Below, in pieces: positions 1-5,374 of a DNA stretch of 11,766 bases (position 1 is its first letter; every line of letters starts with the position of its first letter). A program made the translations under genes and the position numbers. The stretch is taken from assembly GCF_018854495.1 (NCBI RefSeq), contig NZ_JABBDR010000084.1, positions 1-11,766 of the forward strand, written 5' to 3'. The stretch comes from Acidithiobacillus ferruginosus (GTDB lineage: Bacteria; Pseudomonadota; Gammaproteobacteria; Acidithiobacillales; Acidithiobacillaceae). The notes under the pieces were generated by a model. The model saw nothing but the letters and a program-made list of their open reading frames with translations. It did no database searches and was not told the DNA's origin.

Positions 1-132
1 AATCCTGACGGCAGCATGGCCAAAGGGGACGATATCACCCGTTTCGCAGCCCGCCACGATCTGCCTGTCATCACCATAGAGGATGTAGTGGCATTGCGGC
101 GGCGAGAGGAAAAAACCCCGATTTTGCCGTGA
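1..132 (+). CDS. ribB: 3,4-dihydroxy-2-butanone 4-phosphate synthase, C-terminal end (partial)
   Basis: Only the last 43 codons are inside the window; the 5' part lies to the left. The translation begins NPDGSMAKGDDITRFAARH and continues to a TIEDVVALR segment before TGA at 130-132. This matches the end of RibB, where an N-x-DG-x-MA stretch is followed by a phase of the form F-A-x-x-H and an I-x-D/E-L-V-A-x-R tail. RibB converts ribulose 5-phosphate to the four-carbon precursor of riboflavin in the cytoplasm. The protein stops a few residues after the tail, so it is the stand-alone RibB form or a form lacking the GTP cyclohydrolase II (RibA) domain, not a RibBA fusion. Identification rests on a short tail, so moderate confidence. 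Confidence 0.7.
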   Translation, partial: NPDGSMAKGDDITRFAARHDLPVITIEDVVALRRREEKTPILP

Positions 133-183
133 GTGCATAGGGGGTGACGACTACGCTGCCGACGGCATCTTGCCGGGCCTTGT

Positions 184-226
184 CCAGACGGGATTCGGGT
201 GGCCGTAAAGACGGCCGTCAGTCTGG
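184..226. terminator. Nested inverted repeat between ribB and the MFS remnant
   Basis: An outer arm ccagac (184-189) pairs with gtctgg (221-226), and inside it ggccgt (201-206) pairs with acggcc (211-216) across an aaag loop. It sits between genes that converge on it, so a bidirectional terminator is the likeliest role. There is no T-run on either side, so it is not a canonical intrinsic terminator. The stop codon of the MFS remnant (218-220) lies inside it. Confidence 0.3.
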
Positions 227-424
227 TAAAGGCATGGAGCCAAGCAACGGCGTGGAAATGGCGGCGGCCACCAGATAACTGGTCACCACCCAACTGATCT
301 GGGTTTCGTTCGCCGATAAACTGCCCGCCATATAGGGCAGCGCCACGCTGACAATCGTGATGTCGAGCACTTGCATGACCGTGGCCGTGAGCAGCGCGAT
401 ACTGAGCCAGAACCGGCCCAGCAC
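218..424 (-). pseudogene. Remnant of a DHA2-family (EmrB-type) MFS drug transporter, N-terminal part only
   Basis: The 68-codon frame carries the first transmembrane helix and loop of a 14-TM DHA2 exporter: a hydrophobic segment with TVMQVLDITIVSVALPYMAG, then ISWVVTSYLVAAAISTPLLG. In EmrB-like pumps the same region reads FMQVLDTTIANVA and W-V-x-T-S. The family is about 500 residues long, so more than 85% is missing; the frame ends at a TGA inside a hairpin. The first codon of this frame is GTG at 424 with no ribosome binding site. An ATG at 483-485 opens a different frame (MSSPTPTPSA), and a third frame between them gives LPEQRKTIIPL, so two small frameshifts could join them into a plausible N-terminus. 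I read this as a decayed gene. The nearby MarR and decarboxylase genes fit a former drug or stress efflux locus. Confidence 0.6.
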
Positions 425-515
425 AAGGGTATGATCGTTTTGCGTTGCTCTGGCAGGCCGATGGTGTAGGAGTAGGTGAGGACATGACGGCAGTGTATCT
501 GCCAGATGGAGCGTT

Positions 516-539
516 ATGGTTCACCGTGTGGTGAACCAT
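516..539. repeat. Perfect 10-bp inverted repeat with 4-nt spacer (operator or stem-loop)
   Basis: atggttcacc (516-525) is an exact reverse complement of ggtgaaccat (530-539), with gtgt between. It lies upstream of the transporter remnant (minus strand) and about 50 bp downstream of the small ORF at 589-768 (minus strand). The symmetry and size suit a TetR- or MarR-type operator for the former transporter. As RNA it would be a strong stem-loop, but no T-run follows on either strand, so a terminator is less likely. Confidence 0.45.
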
Positions 540-588
540 CTTTGCACAGGCTGGTCTTTTTCAGTGTTGCCGCTCTCGCGGCGAGACT

Positions 589-768
589 TCAGGAAAGGGC
601 TGTCATGCGGGGATTGTTCAAGAGCTGCAGTGCCAAAACTTCGATGCCTAGCAGGCACCCAAATAGGGAATAGCAGGCCCGGACGTCACCTGCGTGATCG
701 ATGTAACGCAGTTCGACAGCGGCGGGGACATTCCCGCTGTTTTCCGGATCGCCCTTTGCTGGAATCAT
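589..768 (-). CDS. Small ORF translationally coupled to the AhpD-like gene, unknown function
   Basis: ATG at 766-768 overlaps the TGA of the upstream decarboxylase gene in an ATGA arrangement, a classic sign of translational coupling. It encodes 59 residues, starting MIPAKGDPENSGNVPAAVEL and continuing RYIDHAGDVRACYSLFGCLL before a hydrophobic stretch and TGA at 589-591. The V-E-L-R-Y-I-x-x-A-x-D-V-R-A-C segment loosely resembles the first strand and helix of GNAT acetyltransferases, which would make it a truncated N-terminus; I do not see the acetyl-CoA motif and do not rely on this. It may be a true small protein, or the broken start of a longer gene whose 3' part has been lost towards the decayed transporter. 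Confidence 0.4.
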   Translation of the reverse strand: MIPAKGDPENSGNVPAAVELRYIDHAGDVRACYSLFGCLLGIEVLALQLLNNPRMTALS

Positions 769-1244
769 ACGTGACTCCCCGTGCGAGGGGGCTGCGGCGA
801 AAATCGCAGACCAACACCCAGTCGATTCCAGTGATTGATGGCGCCGATGGCTACCGTCAGGAACGTCACTTCTGTTTCCGTGAACTGAGACTGCAGTGTC
901 TCATAGACGGCGTCGGGTGCCCCCTGGGCCGCGAGCGCCGTCAGACATTCCGCCCACGCCAAAGCGGCCTGCTCCCGTGCAGAAAATATACCGGCATCCC
1001 TCCAACCCGCGACCAGATCCAGCTTGACCGGGTCTACACCGATTTGACGGGCGACGTTCAGGTGGTACTGAATACAGAACGCACAGCCGTTGATTTGCGA
1101 TACCCGCACCTTGATCAGTTCCGTCAGGGGTTTTTCGAGGCCGGAATCATCGACCGCTTTTCCCATCAACTGGAGTGCGGCGTAGACCTCGGGCGCGGTC
1201 TTGGTGAAGGAGAGGTAGGCAATACGGGCATGCTCCGTGGACAT
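765..1244 (-). CDS. Carboxymuconolactone decarboxylase / AhpD-like alkylhydroperoxidase-fold protein
   Basis: The 159-residue protein has the AhpD core: L-x-E-L-I-K-V-R-V-S-Q-I-N-G followed by CAFC and a histidine (C54, C57, H61). In AhpD this Cys-x-x-Cys-(x3)-His set relays reducing equivalents to remove peroxides. The length and the motif match the CMD-domain peroxidase family rather than true carboxymuconolactone decarboxylase of aromatic catabolism, and no aromatic pathway genes are near. A cytoplasmic oxidative or electrophile stress role is likely. The ATG at 1244 has a good ribosome binding site (AGGAA about nine bases upstream). It is divergent from a MarR gene 67 bp away, a common pairing in which MarR controls the peroxidase, and its stop overlaps the next small ORF. 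The exact substrate cannot be told. Confidence 0.85.
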   Translation of the reverse strand: MSTEHARIAYLSFTKTAPEVYAALQLMGKAVDDSGLEKPLTELIKVRVSQINGCAFCIQYHLNVARQIGVDPVKLDLVAGWRDAGIFSAREQAALAWAECLTALAAQGAPDAVYETLQSQFTETEVTFLTVAIGAINHWNRLGVGLRFSPQPPRTGSHV

Positions 1245-1264
1245 TACTTGTTCCTCATGAGGTG

Positions 1265-1302
1265 ACTCGGATAGTATCAGGACTCTAACAATACATCAGA
1301 GT
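1265..1302. promoter_or_regulatory. Divergent promoter/operator region between the AhpD-like gene and marR
   Basis: The 67-bp gap holds actct (1282-1286) and agagt (1298-1302), inverted and separated by 11 bp, a size that suits a MarR dimer. On the minus strand the sequence tgatactat reads as an extended -10 for the AhpD-like gene. A tacaat hexamer abuts the marR ATG, so that mRNA may be leaderless; no clear ribosome binding site precedes it. Assignments are by eye and tentative. Confidence 0.35.
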
Positions 1303-1311
1303 GCTTACAAT

Positions 1312-1779
1312 ATGGACGACGCAGCGCCAAAACCCCTCATTCCTCCAGCGGGAGAGGGCAAACGCGGGGAAAATGGGTATCTGGGTTACCTGCTGCGGCA
1401 GGCTGCGGGGGCGTACCGGCACCGAGTGGAACGGGCGCTCGCCGACCTGCGGGTAACGCCTCCACAATTTTCCGTACTCACCATGCTGGCCGCCTATCCC
1501 GGCATTTCCAATGCCGATCTGGCGCGGCTGGCCCTCCTCACCCCGCAAACGGTCAGCACCATTGTCGCCAACCTGGAACGCGCCGGGGCCATCGTGCGCC
1601 AGCCGCATCATTACCATGGCCGTATTCAGCAGATTGATCTCAGTGAGACAGGCAAGTCGTTATTGGCGACCTGCCGTGAGCGGGTGCATGGTATTGAGCA
1701 AAAGCTGGCCGATGGGCTTTCCCGAGAAGAGGAATCGGCACTTCGAAAATGGCTGGTTCGCGTCGCCACGTCAGCCTGA
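1312..1779 (+). CDS. MarR-family transcriptional regulator
   Basis: This 155-residue protein has the MarR winged helix: LRVTPPQFSVLTMLAAYPG (residues 47-64) leads to N-A-D-L-A-R-L-A-L-L-T (67-77), the recognition helix PQTVSTIVANLERAGAIVRQ (78-97), and a wing ending in the hallmark I-D-L-S-E-T-G-K (108-115). The C-terminal helix for dimerisation (about 119-150) is present. MarR proteins repress drug-efflux and oxidant-response genes and release DNA on binding phenolic ligands or on cysteine oxidation; the one cysteine here is C121. It is divergent from the AhpD-like gene and most likely represses both that gene and itself. The only in-frame start available is the ATG used; no ribosome binding site is obvious. 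The remnant efflux pump nearby may once have been part of its regulon (inference). Confidence 0.88.
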   Translation: MDDAAPKPLIPPAGEGKRGENGYLGYLLRQAAGAYRHRVERALADLRVTPPQFSVLTMLAAYPGISNADLARLALLTPQTVSTIVANLERAGAIVRQPHHYHGRIQQIDLSETGKSLLATCRERVHGIEQKLADGLSREEESALRKWLVRVATSA

Positions 1780-1944
1780 AACTTTCTGTGAATGATTTGA
1801 ACGTCAGCTCCACGATAGCGGAATTCAGGGAGATGGGCTGGTGGCTGGCTTCCGATGCTGGAGTTGATGCCACTGATATCCTGGCGCAATGGCTCCAATG
1901 CGGCGCTGGCGTCCGGTACGGCGGTGCCGATGACCAGAGAGGTC

Positions 1945-1990
1945 TTGAGTTGCGCAGCCCTCTGCGAGTATCCTTGTTCCCGTTACGGGA
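1945..1990 (+). promoter_or_regulatory. Candidate promoter and operators of higBA
   Basis: A -35-like ttgagt (1945-1950) and -10-like tatcct (1969-1974) are 18 bp apart. Two small dyads surround them: cgcag/ctgcg (1953-1957 and 1962-1966) in the spacer and tcccg/cggga (1978-1982 and 1986-1990) just downstream of the -10. HigA antitoxins bind such dyads to repress their own operon. The 165 bp before this, from the marR stop, holds no gene that I recognise. Confidence 0.35.
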
Positions 1991-2006
1991 GCGATTGGGG
2001 TGAATG

Positions 2007-2300
2007 ATGCGGGTTATTGCCGTAAGTACCTTGCGGGCATTCTGGGAACAGCACCCGCCTGCCGGGGAGCCGCTGCGCAGTTGGTATGCCATCGCCAGCC
2101 GTGCCGGCTGGAAAAGCCCTGCAGACATCAAGGCCGCTTATCGCAATGCGAGTTTCTTACCCGGAAACCGGGTGGTATTTAACATCAAGGGAAACGATTA
2201 CCGGCTGATTGTGGCCATTCATTACGACCGTGGCCTGATGTATATCCGTTTTGTAGGCACTCATGCGCAGTATGACCGCATCGATGCATGTATTATTTGA
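2007..2300 (+). CDS. higB: HigB-family mRNA interferase toxin
   Basis: The 97-residue protein starts MRVIAVSTLRAFWEQHP and carries S-W-Y (25-27), G-W-K-S-P-A-D-I-K (34-42), N-R-V-V-F-N-I-K-G-N-x-Y-R-L (54-67) and R-F-V-G-T-H-A-x-Y-D (81-90). This is the HigB type II toxin family, a RelE-like fold that cuts mRNA at the ribosome. The terminal V-G-T-H-x-x-Y-D block is conserved in active members, so it looks intact. Two ATG codons are in tandem (2004 and 2007); I prefer the second because it gives the usual MRVIA start and better spacing to GGGGTGA at 1997-2003. The toxin gene precedes the antitoxin gene, the order typical of higBA, with 11 bp between them. Confidence 0.92.
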   Translation: MRVIAVSTLRAFWEQHPPAGEPLRSWYAIASRAGWKSPADIKAAYRNASFLPGNRVVFNIKGNDYRLIVAIHYDRGLMYIRFVGTHAQYDRIDACII

Positions 2301-2311
2301 GGAGGCAGAGC

Positions 2312-2689
2312 ATGGAGATCAAAGCCATTCATGATGAAGCCGGTTATCGTGCCGCGCTGGCGGAGTTAGACAGTATCTGGGATGCGCCCAAAGGCAGCCC
2401 CGGGAGCGACCGCATGGAAGTACTGACCATACTGGTCGCCGATTATGAGCGTCAGCACCACGCCATAGAGGATCCCGATCCCGTTGCTTTACTGGAGCAT
2501 GTCATGGAGGCGCGCGGCCTTACCCGCAAGGATCTGGAACCCTGCATCGGATCACGGGCCCGGGTTTCCGAAGTGCTCAACCGGCGCCGCCCGCTGACCC
2601 TGGAAATGATCCGTCGCCTGGCGGAACAGTTTGATCTGCCTGCTGAAGTACTGGTGCGCTCCTACCCGATCCGGCCTCGCGCGGCATAG
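2312..2689 (+). CDS. higA: HigA-family antitoxin with HTH domain
   Basis: This 125-residue antitoxin opens with a helical region, then P-D-P-V-A-L-L-E-H-V-M-E-A-R-G-L (55-70), and an XRE-type HTH: T-R-K-D-L-E-P-C-I-G-S-R-A-R-V-S-E-V-L-N-R-R-R-P-L (71-95). The form G-S-(R)-x-R-V-S-E-V-L-N-x-R-R-P-L is the hallmark of the HigA antitoxins that pair with this HigB class. HigA masks the toxin and represses the operon. The start is the ATG at 2312, preceded by a very strong GGAGG (2301-2305); a reading frame opening 24 bp earlier overlaps higB and is not needed. The strong ribosome binding site would favour antitoxin excess over toxin. Confidence 0.92.
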   Translation: MEIKAIHDEAGYRAALAELDSIWDAPKGSPGSDRMEVLTILVADYERQHHAIEDPDPVALLEHVMEARGLTRKDLEPCIGSRARVSEVLNRRRPLTLEMIRRLAEQFDLPAEVLVRSYPIRPRAA

Positions 2690-2690
2690 T

Positions 2691-2710
2691 CAGGCCGGCT
2701 CTGGGGCCTG
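2691..2710. terminator. Stem-loop between convergent higA and lrp
   Basis: caggcc (2691-2696) pairs with ggcctg (2705-2710) across an 8-nt loop directly after the higA stop. Its place between convergent genes suggests termination, but no T-run follows on either strand. Confidence 0.3.
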
Positions 2711-2719
2711 TAGCGGTGA

Positions 2720-3205
2720 TCAATACACCGGCAATTCCGTCGTATCCACCACCCTGCGCAATACAAAGCTGGAATGCACTCCGGTCACCCCCTCGATGCG
2801 CGTCAGGCGATTGAGCAGAAAATCCTGAAAATGCGCCATATCGCGCACGGCGACCTTGATCTGGTAATCCGCGTCATGGCCGGTGATGAGGTAGCACTCC
2901 AGCACCTCCGGCGAGCGACTGATTTCTGCCTCAAAATGCTCAAAGCGCTCGGGGGTATGGCGGTCCATGCTGATGTGCATCAGCACCGTCAGCGCTAGGC
3001 CCAGACGCTGCGGGTCCAGCAGAGCCACACGCTTGCGGATGATCCCGGCTTCTTCCAACGCCTGCACCCGGCGCAGGCAGGGGGAGGGGGACAAAGCGAT
3101 ACGCTCGGCGAGACGCTGATTGCTGAGTCCACCGTCGCGCTGTAGTTCCTCCAGAATGCGACGGTCGTAGCGATCTAATTCGATGGTAGGGGCTTTCGAC
3201 TTCAT
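2720..3205 (-). CDS. Lrp/AsnC-family transcriptional regulator
   Basis: The 161-residue protein has the family layout: L-D-R-Y-D-R-R-I-L-E-E-L-Q-R-D-G (10-25), an HTH with L-A-E-R-I-A-L-S-P-S-P-C-L-R-R-V-Q-A-L-E (32-51), E-A-G-I-I (52-56), then the RAM ligand-binding domain with E-C-Y-L-I-T-G-H-D-A-D-Y-Q-I-K-V (103-118). Members sense amino acids and form octamers that wrap DNA. It is divergent from leuA with 141 bp between them, so control of leuA and of itself is a fair inference; leucine would be the obvious ligand but nothing in the sequence proves it. The ATG at 3205 has no near ribosome binding site; a taatat -10-like hexamer lies only six bases upstream (3212-3217), so the transcript may be leaderless. 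Confidence 0.9.
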   Translation of the reverse strand: MKSKAPTIELDRYDRRILEELQRDGGLSNQRLAERIALSPSPCLRRVQALEEAGIIRKRVALLDPQRLGLALTVLMHISMDRHTPERFEHFEAEISRSPEVLECYLITGHDADYQIKVAVRDMAHFQDFLLNRLTRIEGVTGVHSSFVLRRVVDTTELPVY

Positions 3206-3206
3206 A

Positions 3207-3247
3207 GCACAATATTACTCCGATAATGGGTGTTACTGCGCAATAAT
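3207..3247. promoter_or_regulatory. Candidate Lrp-type control region of lrp and leuA
   Basis: Near-identical direct copies gcacaatatt (3207-3216) and gcgcaataat (3238-3247) are 31 bp apart, about three helical turns. Between and over them are two AT-flanked dyads: atta-6-taat (3214-3227) and the imperfect ttactgcgcaataa (3233-3246), centred like a 15-bp Lrp site. Phased weak dyads are what Lrp octamers bind. A -10-like tatact for leuA is at 3307-3312, with no good -35, which would suit an activated promoter. Confidence 0.4.
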
Positions 3248-3346
3248 CATGCGATATAGTCTCTTTTGTGGCTCCAATTCGCAAGCACCTGTTGCGACTT
3301 CTTCCCTATACTGCGTCCATCGTCACTCGCCGCAGGAGATTGGACC

Positions 3347-5050
3347 ATGGGGACCTTCAACCACCGCCGTTACCGCGCCTTTGCGCCCGTTCACAAACCG
3401 AACCGGCGCTGGCCTAACCGCCGTATGCACCACGCGCCCGTTTGGACCAGCGTCGATCTGCGCGATGGCAATCAGGCGCTGGTCTCCCCCATGAGCGTCG
3501 AGCAAAAGCTCCGGATGTTCGATTTGCTCGTACGTATGGGCTTTCGGGAGATTGAGGTGGGTTTTCCCGCTGCCTCCCAGCCCGATTTTGACTTTGTCCG
3601 GCGCATCATTGAAGAAGATCGTATCCCCGAGCAAGTGACCATCCAGGTGCTCACCCAGGCGCGGGAAGCCCTGATTGACCGCACATACGAGGCCTTGAAA
3701 GGGGTGCGGCGGGCGATTGTCCATGTCTACAACTCCACCAACCGGGCCCAGCGCGAACAGGTGTTTGGCCTGGATCGGGAGGGCATCCAGGCCATTGCCG
3801 TGCGTGGCGCGGAGTGGGTGAAGGCCGGGGCCGCACGCTATCCAGAGACGGAATGGGTCTTTCAGTATTCGCCGGAGAGCTTCAGCGCCACCGAGCCGGA
3901 CTACGCGGTGGAGATCTGCGAGGCAGTCAACGCGGTCTGGCGGCCCGACCAGGGGCAGGCGGTGATCCTCAACCTGCCCGCCACCGTCGAATCGTCCATG
4001 CCCAACGTCTTCGCGGACCAGATTGAATGGTTCTGCGACCACCTGCGCGGACGGGAGCACGTGAAAATCAGTGTGCACAACCACAATGACCGCGGCTGCG
4101 CGGTGGCGGCGGCGGAACTTGCGGTGTTGGCCGGCGCCGACCGGGTAGAGGGCACCCTCTTCGGCAACGGCGAGCGGACCGGCAACATGGATATCCTCAC
4201 CATGGCCATGAATCTTTACTCTCAGGGCATTGATCCACAACTGGATATGTCCATGGGCACGGAAATATCGGAGATCTATACCGCGTGTACGGGTATGGTC
4301 GTGCCGCCGCGCCATCCGTGGTTTGGCGAACTGGTCTACACGGCATTTTCCGGCAGTCATCAGGACGCCATTCGCAAGGGCATGCACCATCGGCGGGGAC
4401 AGGAAGATGCTGTCTGGGAGGTGCCCTATCTGCCCATCGATCCCACGGATTTGGGGCGCAGGTACGAGGAGGTGGTGCGCATCAACAGCCAGTCCGGGAA
4501 GGGCGGTGTCGCCCATGTGCTGGAGCGCGACCACGGTATTTCCTTGCCGCGCTGGTTGGCGCAGGACTTCAGCGCCGTAGTGCAGGCGGCTTCCGAACAA
4601 GAGACGGGTGAAGTCAGCTCTGCGCAGATTTTCGCCCTGTTCGAGAGCCATTACTGCCAACCCGCGGAGGACTGGCACATGCGACGCTACCGTCTCAGTC
4701 GGGAAGGGGAGCAGGTCGCAGCGACCGTGGTGGTTGGCCCGGAGGCACGGCCGCATATTCTGCAGGGCAAGGGGAGCGGCGCCGTAGGTGCCTTGGTCGA
4801 TGCGCTGATCCAGAGTTGGGGCGTTCGTGCCGAGGTGGAACAGTTCGACCAGCATGCCCTCGGTAGCGGTACCTGCGCCCGCGCCATGGCCTGCGTCCGG
4901 GTCAGTGTGGATCATGGCCGTGCGACGTCTGCGGTGGCCTTTGGCGAGGATACCACTGAGGCCGCTTTGCAGGCGGTACTCAGCGCTATTGGCCGGTCCG
5001 CTGAAAAAAATAACGCATGGAGCACATCGGTAAAACGGCAAGTACGTTAA
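3347..5050 (+). CDS. leuA: 2-isopropylmalate synthase, long form (LeuA type 2)
   Basis: This 567-residue enzyme joins acetyl-CoA to 2-ketoisovalerate, the first committed step of leucine synthesis. The TIM-barrel opens with W-T-S-V-D-L-R-D-G-N-Q-A-L (33-45), where the R-D pair is catalytic and metal binding. Metal ligands H244 and H246 are in the HNHND motif (244-248), and G-N-G-E-R-T-G-N is at 273-280. The S-G-K-G-G region (383-387) leads into the C-terminal leucine-binding regulatory domain (about 430-550). The D-L-R-D-G-N-Q form and length match the ~560-residue LeuA class known from actinobacteria and some proteobacteria, not the ~515-residue E. coli class. Start: ATG at 3347 has AGGAG at 3334-3338; an upstream ATG in frame (3266) would add 27 residues lacking family match. 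It stands alone without leuCDB, beside an Lrp-type regulator that may control it. Confidence 0.95.
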   Translation: MGTFNHRRYRAFAPVHKPNRRWPNRRMHHAPVWTSVDLRDGNQALVSPMSVEQKLRMFDLLVRMGFREIEVGFPAASQPDFDFVRRIIEEDRIPEQVTIQVLTQAREALIDRTYEALKGVRRAIVHVYNSTNRAQREQVFGLDREGIQAIAVRGAEWVKAGAARYPETEWVFQYSPESFSATEPDYAVEICEAVNAVWRPDQGQAVILNLPATVESSMPNVFADQIEWFCDHLRGREHVKISVHNHNDRGCAVAAAELAVLAGADRVEGTLFGNGERTGNMDILTMAMNLYSQGIDPQLDMSMGTEISEIYTACTGMVVPPRHPWFGELVYTAFSGSHQDAIRKGMHHRRGQEDAVWEVPYLPIDPTDLGRRYEEVVRINSQSGKGGVAHVLERDHGISLPRWLAQDFSAVVQAASEQETGEVSSAQIFALFESHYCQPAEDWHMRRYRLSREGEQVAATVVVGPEARPHILQGKGSGAVGALVDALIQSWGVRAEVEQFDQHALGSGTCARAMACVRVSVDHGRATSAVAFGEDTTEAALQAVLSAIGRSAEKNNAWSTSVKRQVR

Positions 5051-5087
5051 TTGCCGTGTTATGCCCCCGCAGGCCGACACACGGTAA
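5051..5087 (+). terminator. Stem-loop directly after the leuA stop
   Basis: ttgccgtgt (5051-5059) pairs with acacggtaa (5079-5087), nine pairs including one G:U, around a GC-rich loop. It begins at the first base after the leuA stop. The T content after it is weak, so factor-independent termination is uncertain. It overlaps the 3' end of the small ORF on the other strand. Confidence 0.4.
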
Positions 5088-5301
5088 CCACCACGTCTCT
5101 TGTCACCCGCATGGCGAAAATCCCCATGCCCTGACGACGATATCCTGTCGTCACGGCAGGGAAATCTCCCTCTCGACCCGCCTGGCCGCGATGCTTGACC
5201 TTGCGGCTGTATGCCGTCTGGTCCCTTTCCACCCTGGTGGGGCGCACGCCGAAGCGCGGTTTCAGGCGCTTGGGGGCGATACGTAAGGTCTCCTTTTTCA
5301 T
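5059..5301 (-). CDS. Small basic protein, candidate ArfA-like ribosome-rescue factor
   Basis: The full frame has 80 codons. The first ~43 residues are strongly basic: MKKETLRIAPKRLKPRFG then R-P-T-R-V-E-R-D-Q-T-A-Y-S-R-K-V-K-H-R-G (20-39). E. coli ArfA has R-V-E-K-N-K-K-G-K-G-S-Y-M-R-K-G-K-H, so R-V-E-basic and Y-x-R-K-x-K-H line up with a three-residue gap; the K-G-K-G part is not kept. ArfA enters the empty mRNA channel of a stalled ribosome and recruits RF2. A hairpin with a U-tract lies inside the frame at codons ~48-62, so most mRNA should lack the stop, as in arfA. The tail after codon ~48 is less basic and may seldom be made. The ATG has a GAGGGGGG ribosome binding site nine bases upstream and an extended -10 of its own. 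It converges on leuA. Coding status is likely; the ArfA assignment is my inference from a short match plus the hairpin, and an unrelated small protein remains possible. Confidence 0.55.
   Translation of the reverse strand: MKKETLRIAPKRLKPRFGVRPTRVERDQTAYSRKVKHRGQAGREGDFPAVTTGYRRQGMGIFAMRVTRDVVVTVCRPAGA
5117..5161 (-). terminator. Intrinsic terminator-like hairpin inside the small ORF
   Basis: Read on the minus strand, tgacgac (5153-5147) pairs exactly with gtcgtca (5138-5132) over an 8-nt loop. After one G/G mismatch, tgcc (5158-5155) pairs with ggca (5130-5127), and after a second mismatch cc (5161-5160) pairs with gg (5125-5124). Then come gga and four T (5120-5117). GC-rich stem plus U-tract is the intrinsic terminator form. 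It falls within coding sequence, ending about 58 bp before the stop codon. Confidence 0.6.
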
Positions 5302-5341
5302 GACTTGATTCCCCCCTCAGTCGATGATGACATCGGTTTCC

Positions 5342-5350
5342 ATTCTAGCA
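5342..5350 (-). promoter_or_regulatory. Extended -10 promoter for the small basic ORF
   Basis: On the minus strand tgctagaat gives TG-n-TAGAAT, one base from the TATAAT consensus with the extended -10 dinucleotide. A start near 5335 would give a leader of about 33 nt with the strong ribosome binding site. No clear -35 is seen, as is common for extended -10 promoters. It lies in the 73-bp gap after the ATPase gene, so the ORF can be expressed on its own. Confidence 0.45.
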
Positions 5351-5374
5351 TGAACACGAGCGTAGCGGTGCGCC

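Noticed and set aside
516..1265. 249-codon plus-strand frame covering the AhpD-like gene
   Set aside because: Its ATG is inside the palindrome at 516 and the product is Arg/Cys-rich with no recognisable domain; the minus strand encodes a clear AhpD-like protein.
1749..2003. 84-codon plus-strand frame after marR
   Set aside because: It overlaps the end of marR, has no ribosome binding site and no family match; it ends where the higB ribosome binding site begins.
3323..5080. 585-codon open frame on the minus strand opposite leuA
   Set aside because: It is the antisense shadow of leuA, which has all catalytic motifs; the minus frame shows no family features and begins and ends outside natural signals.
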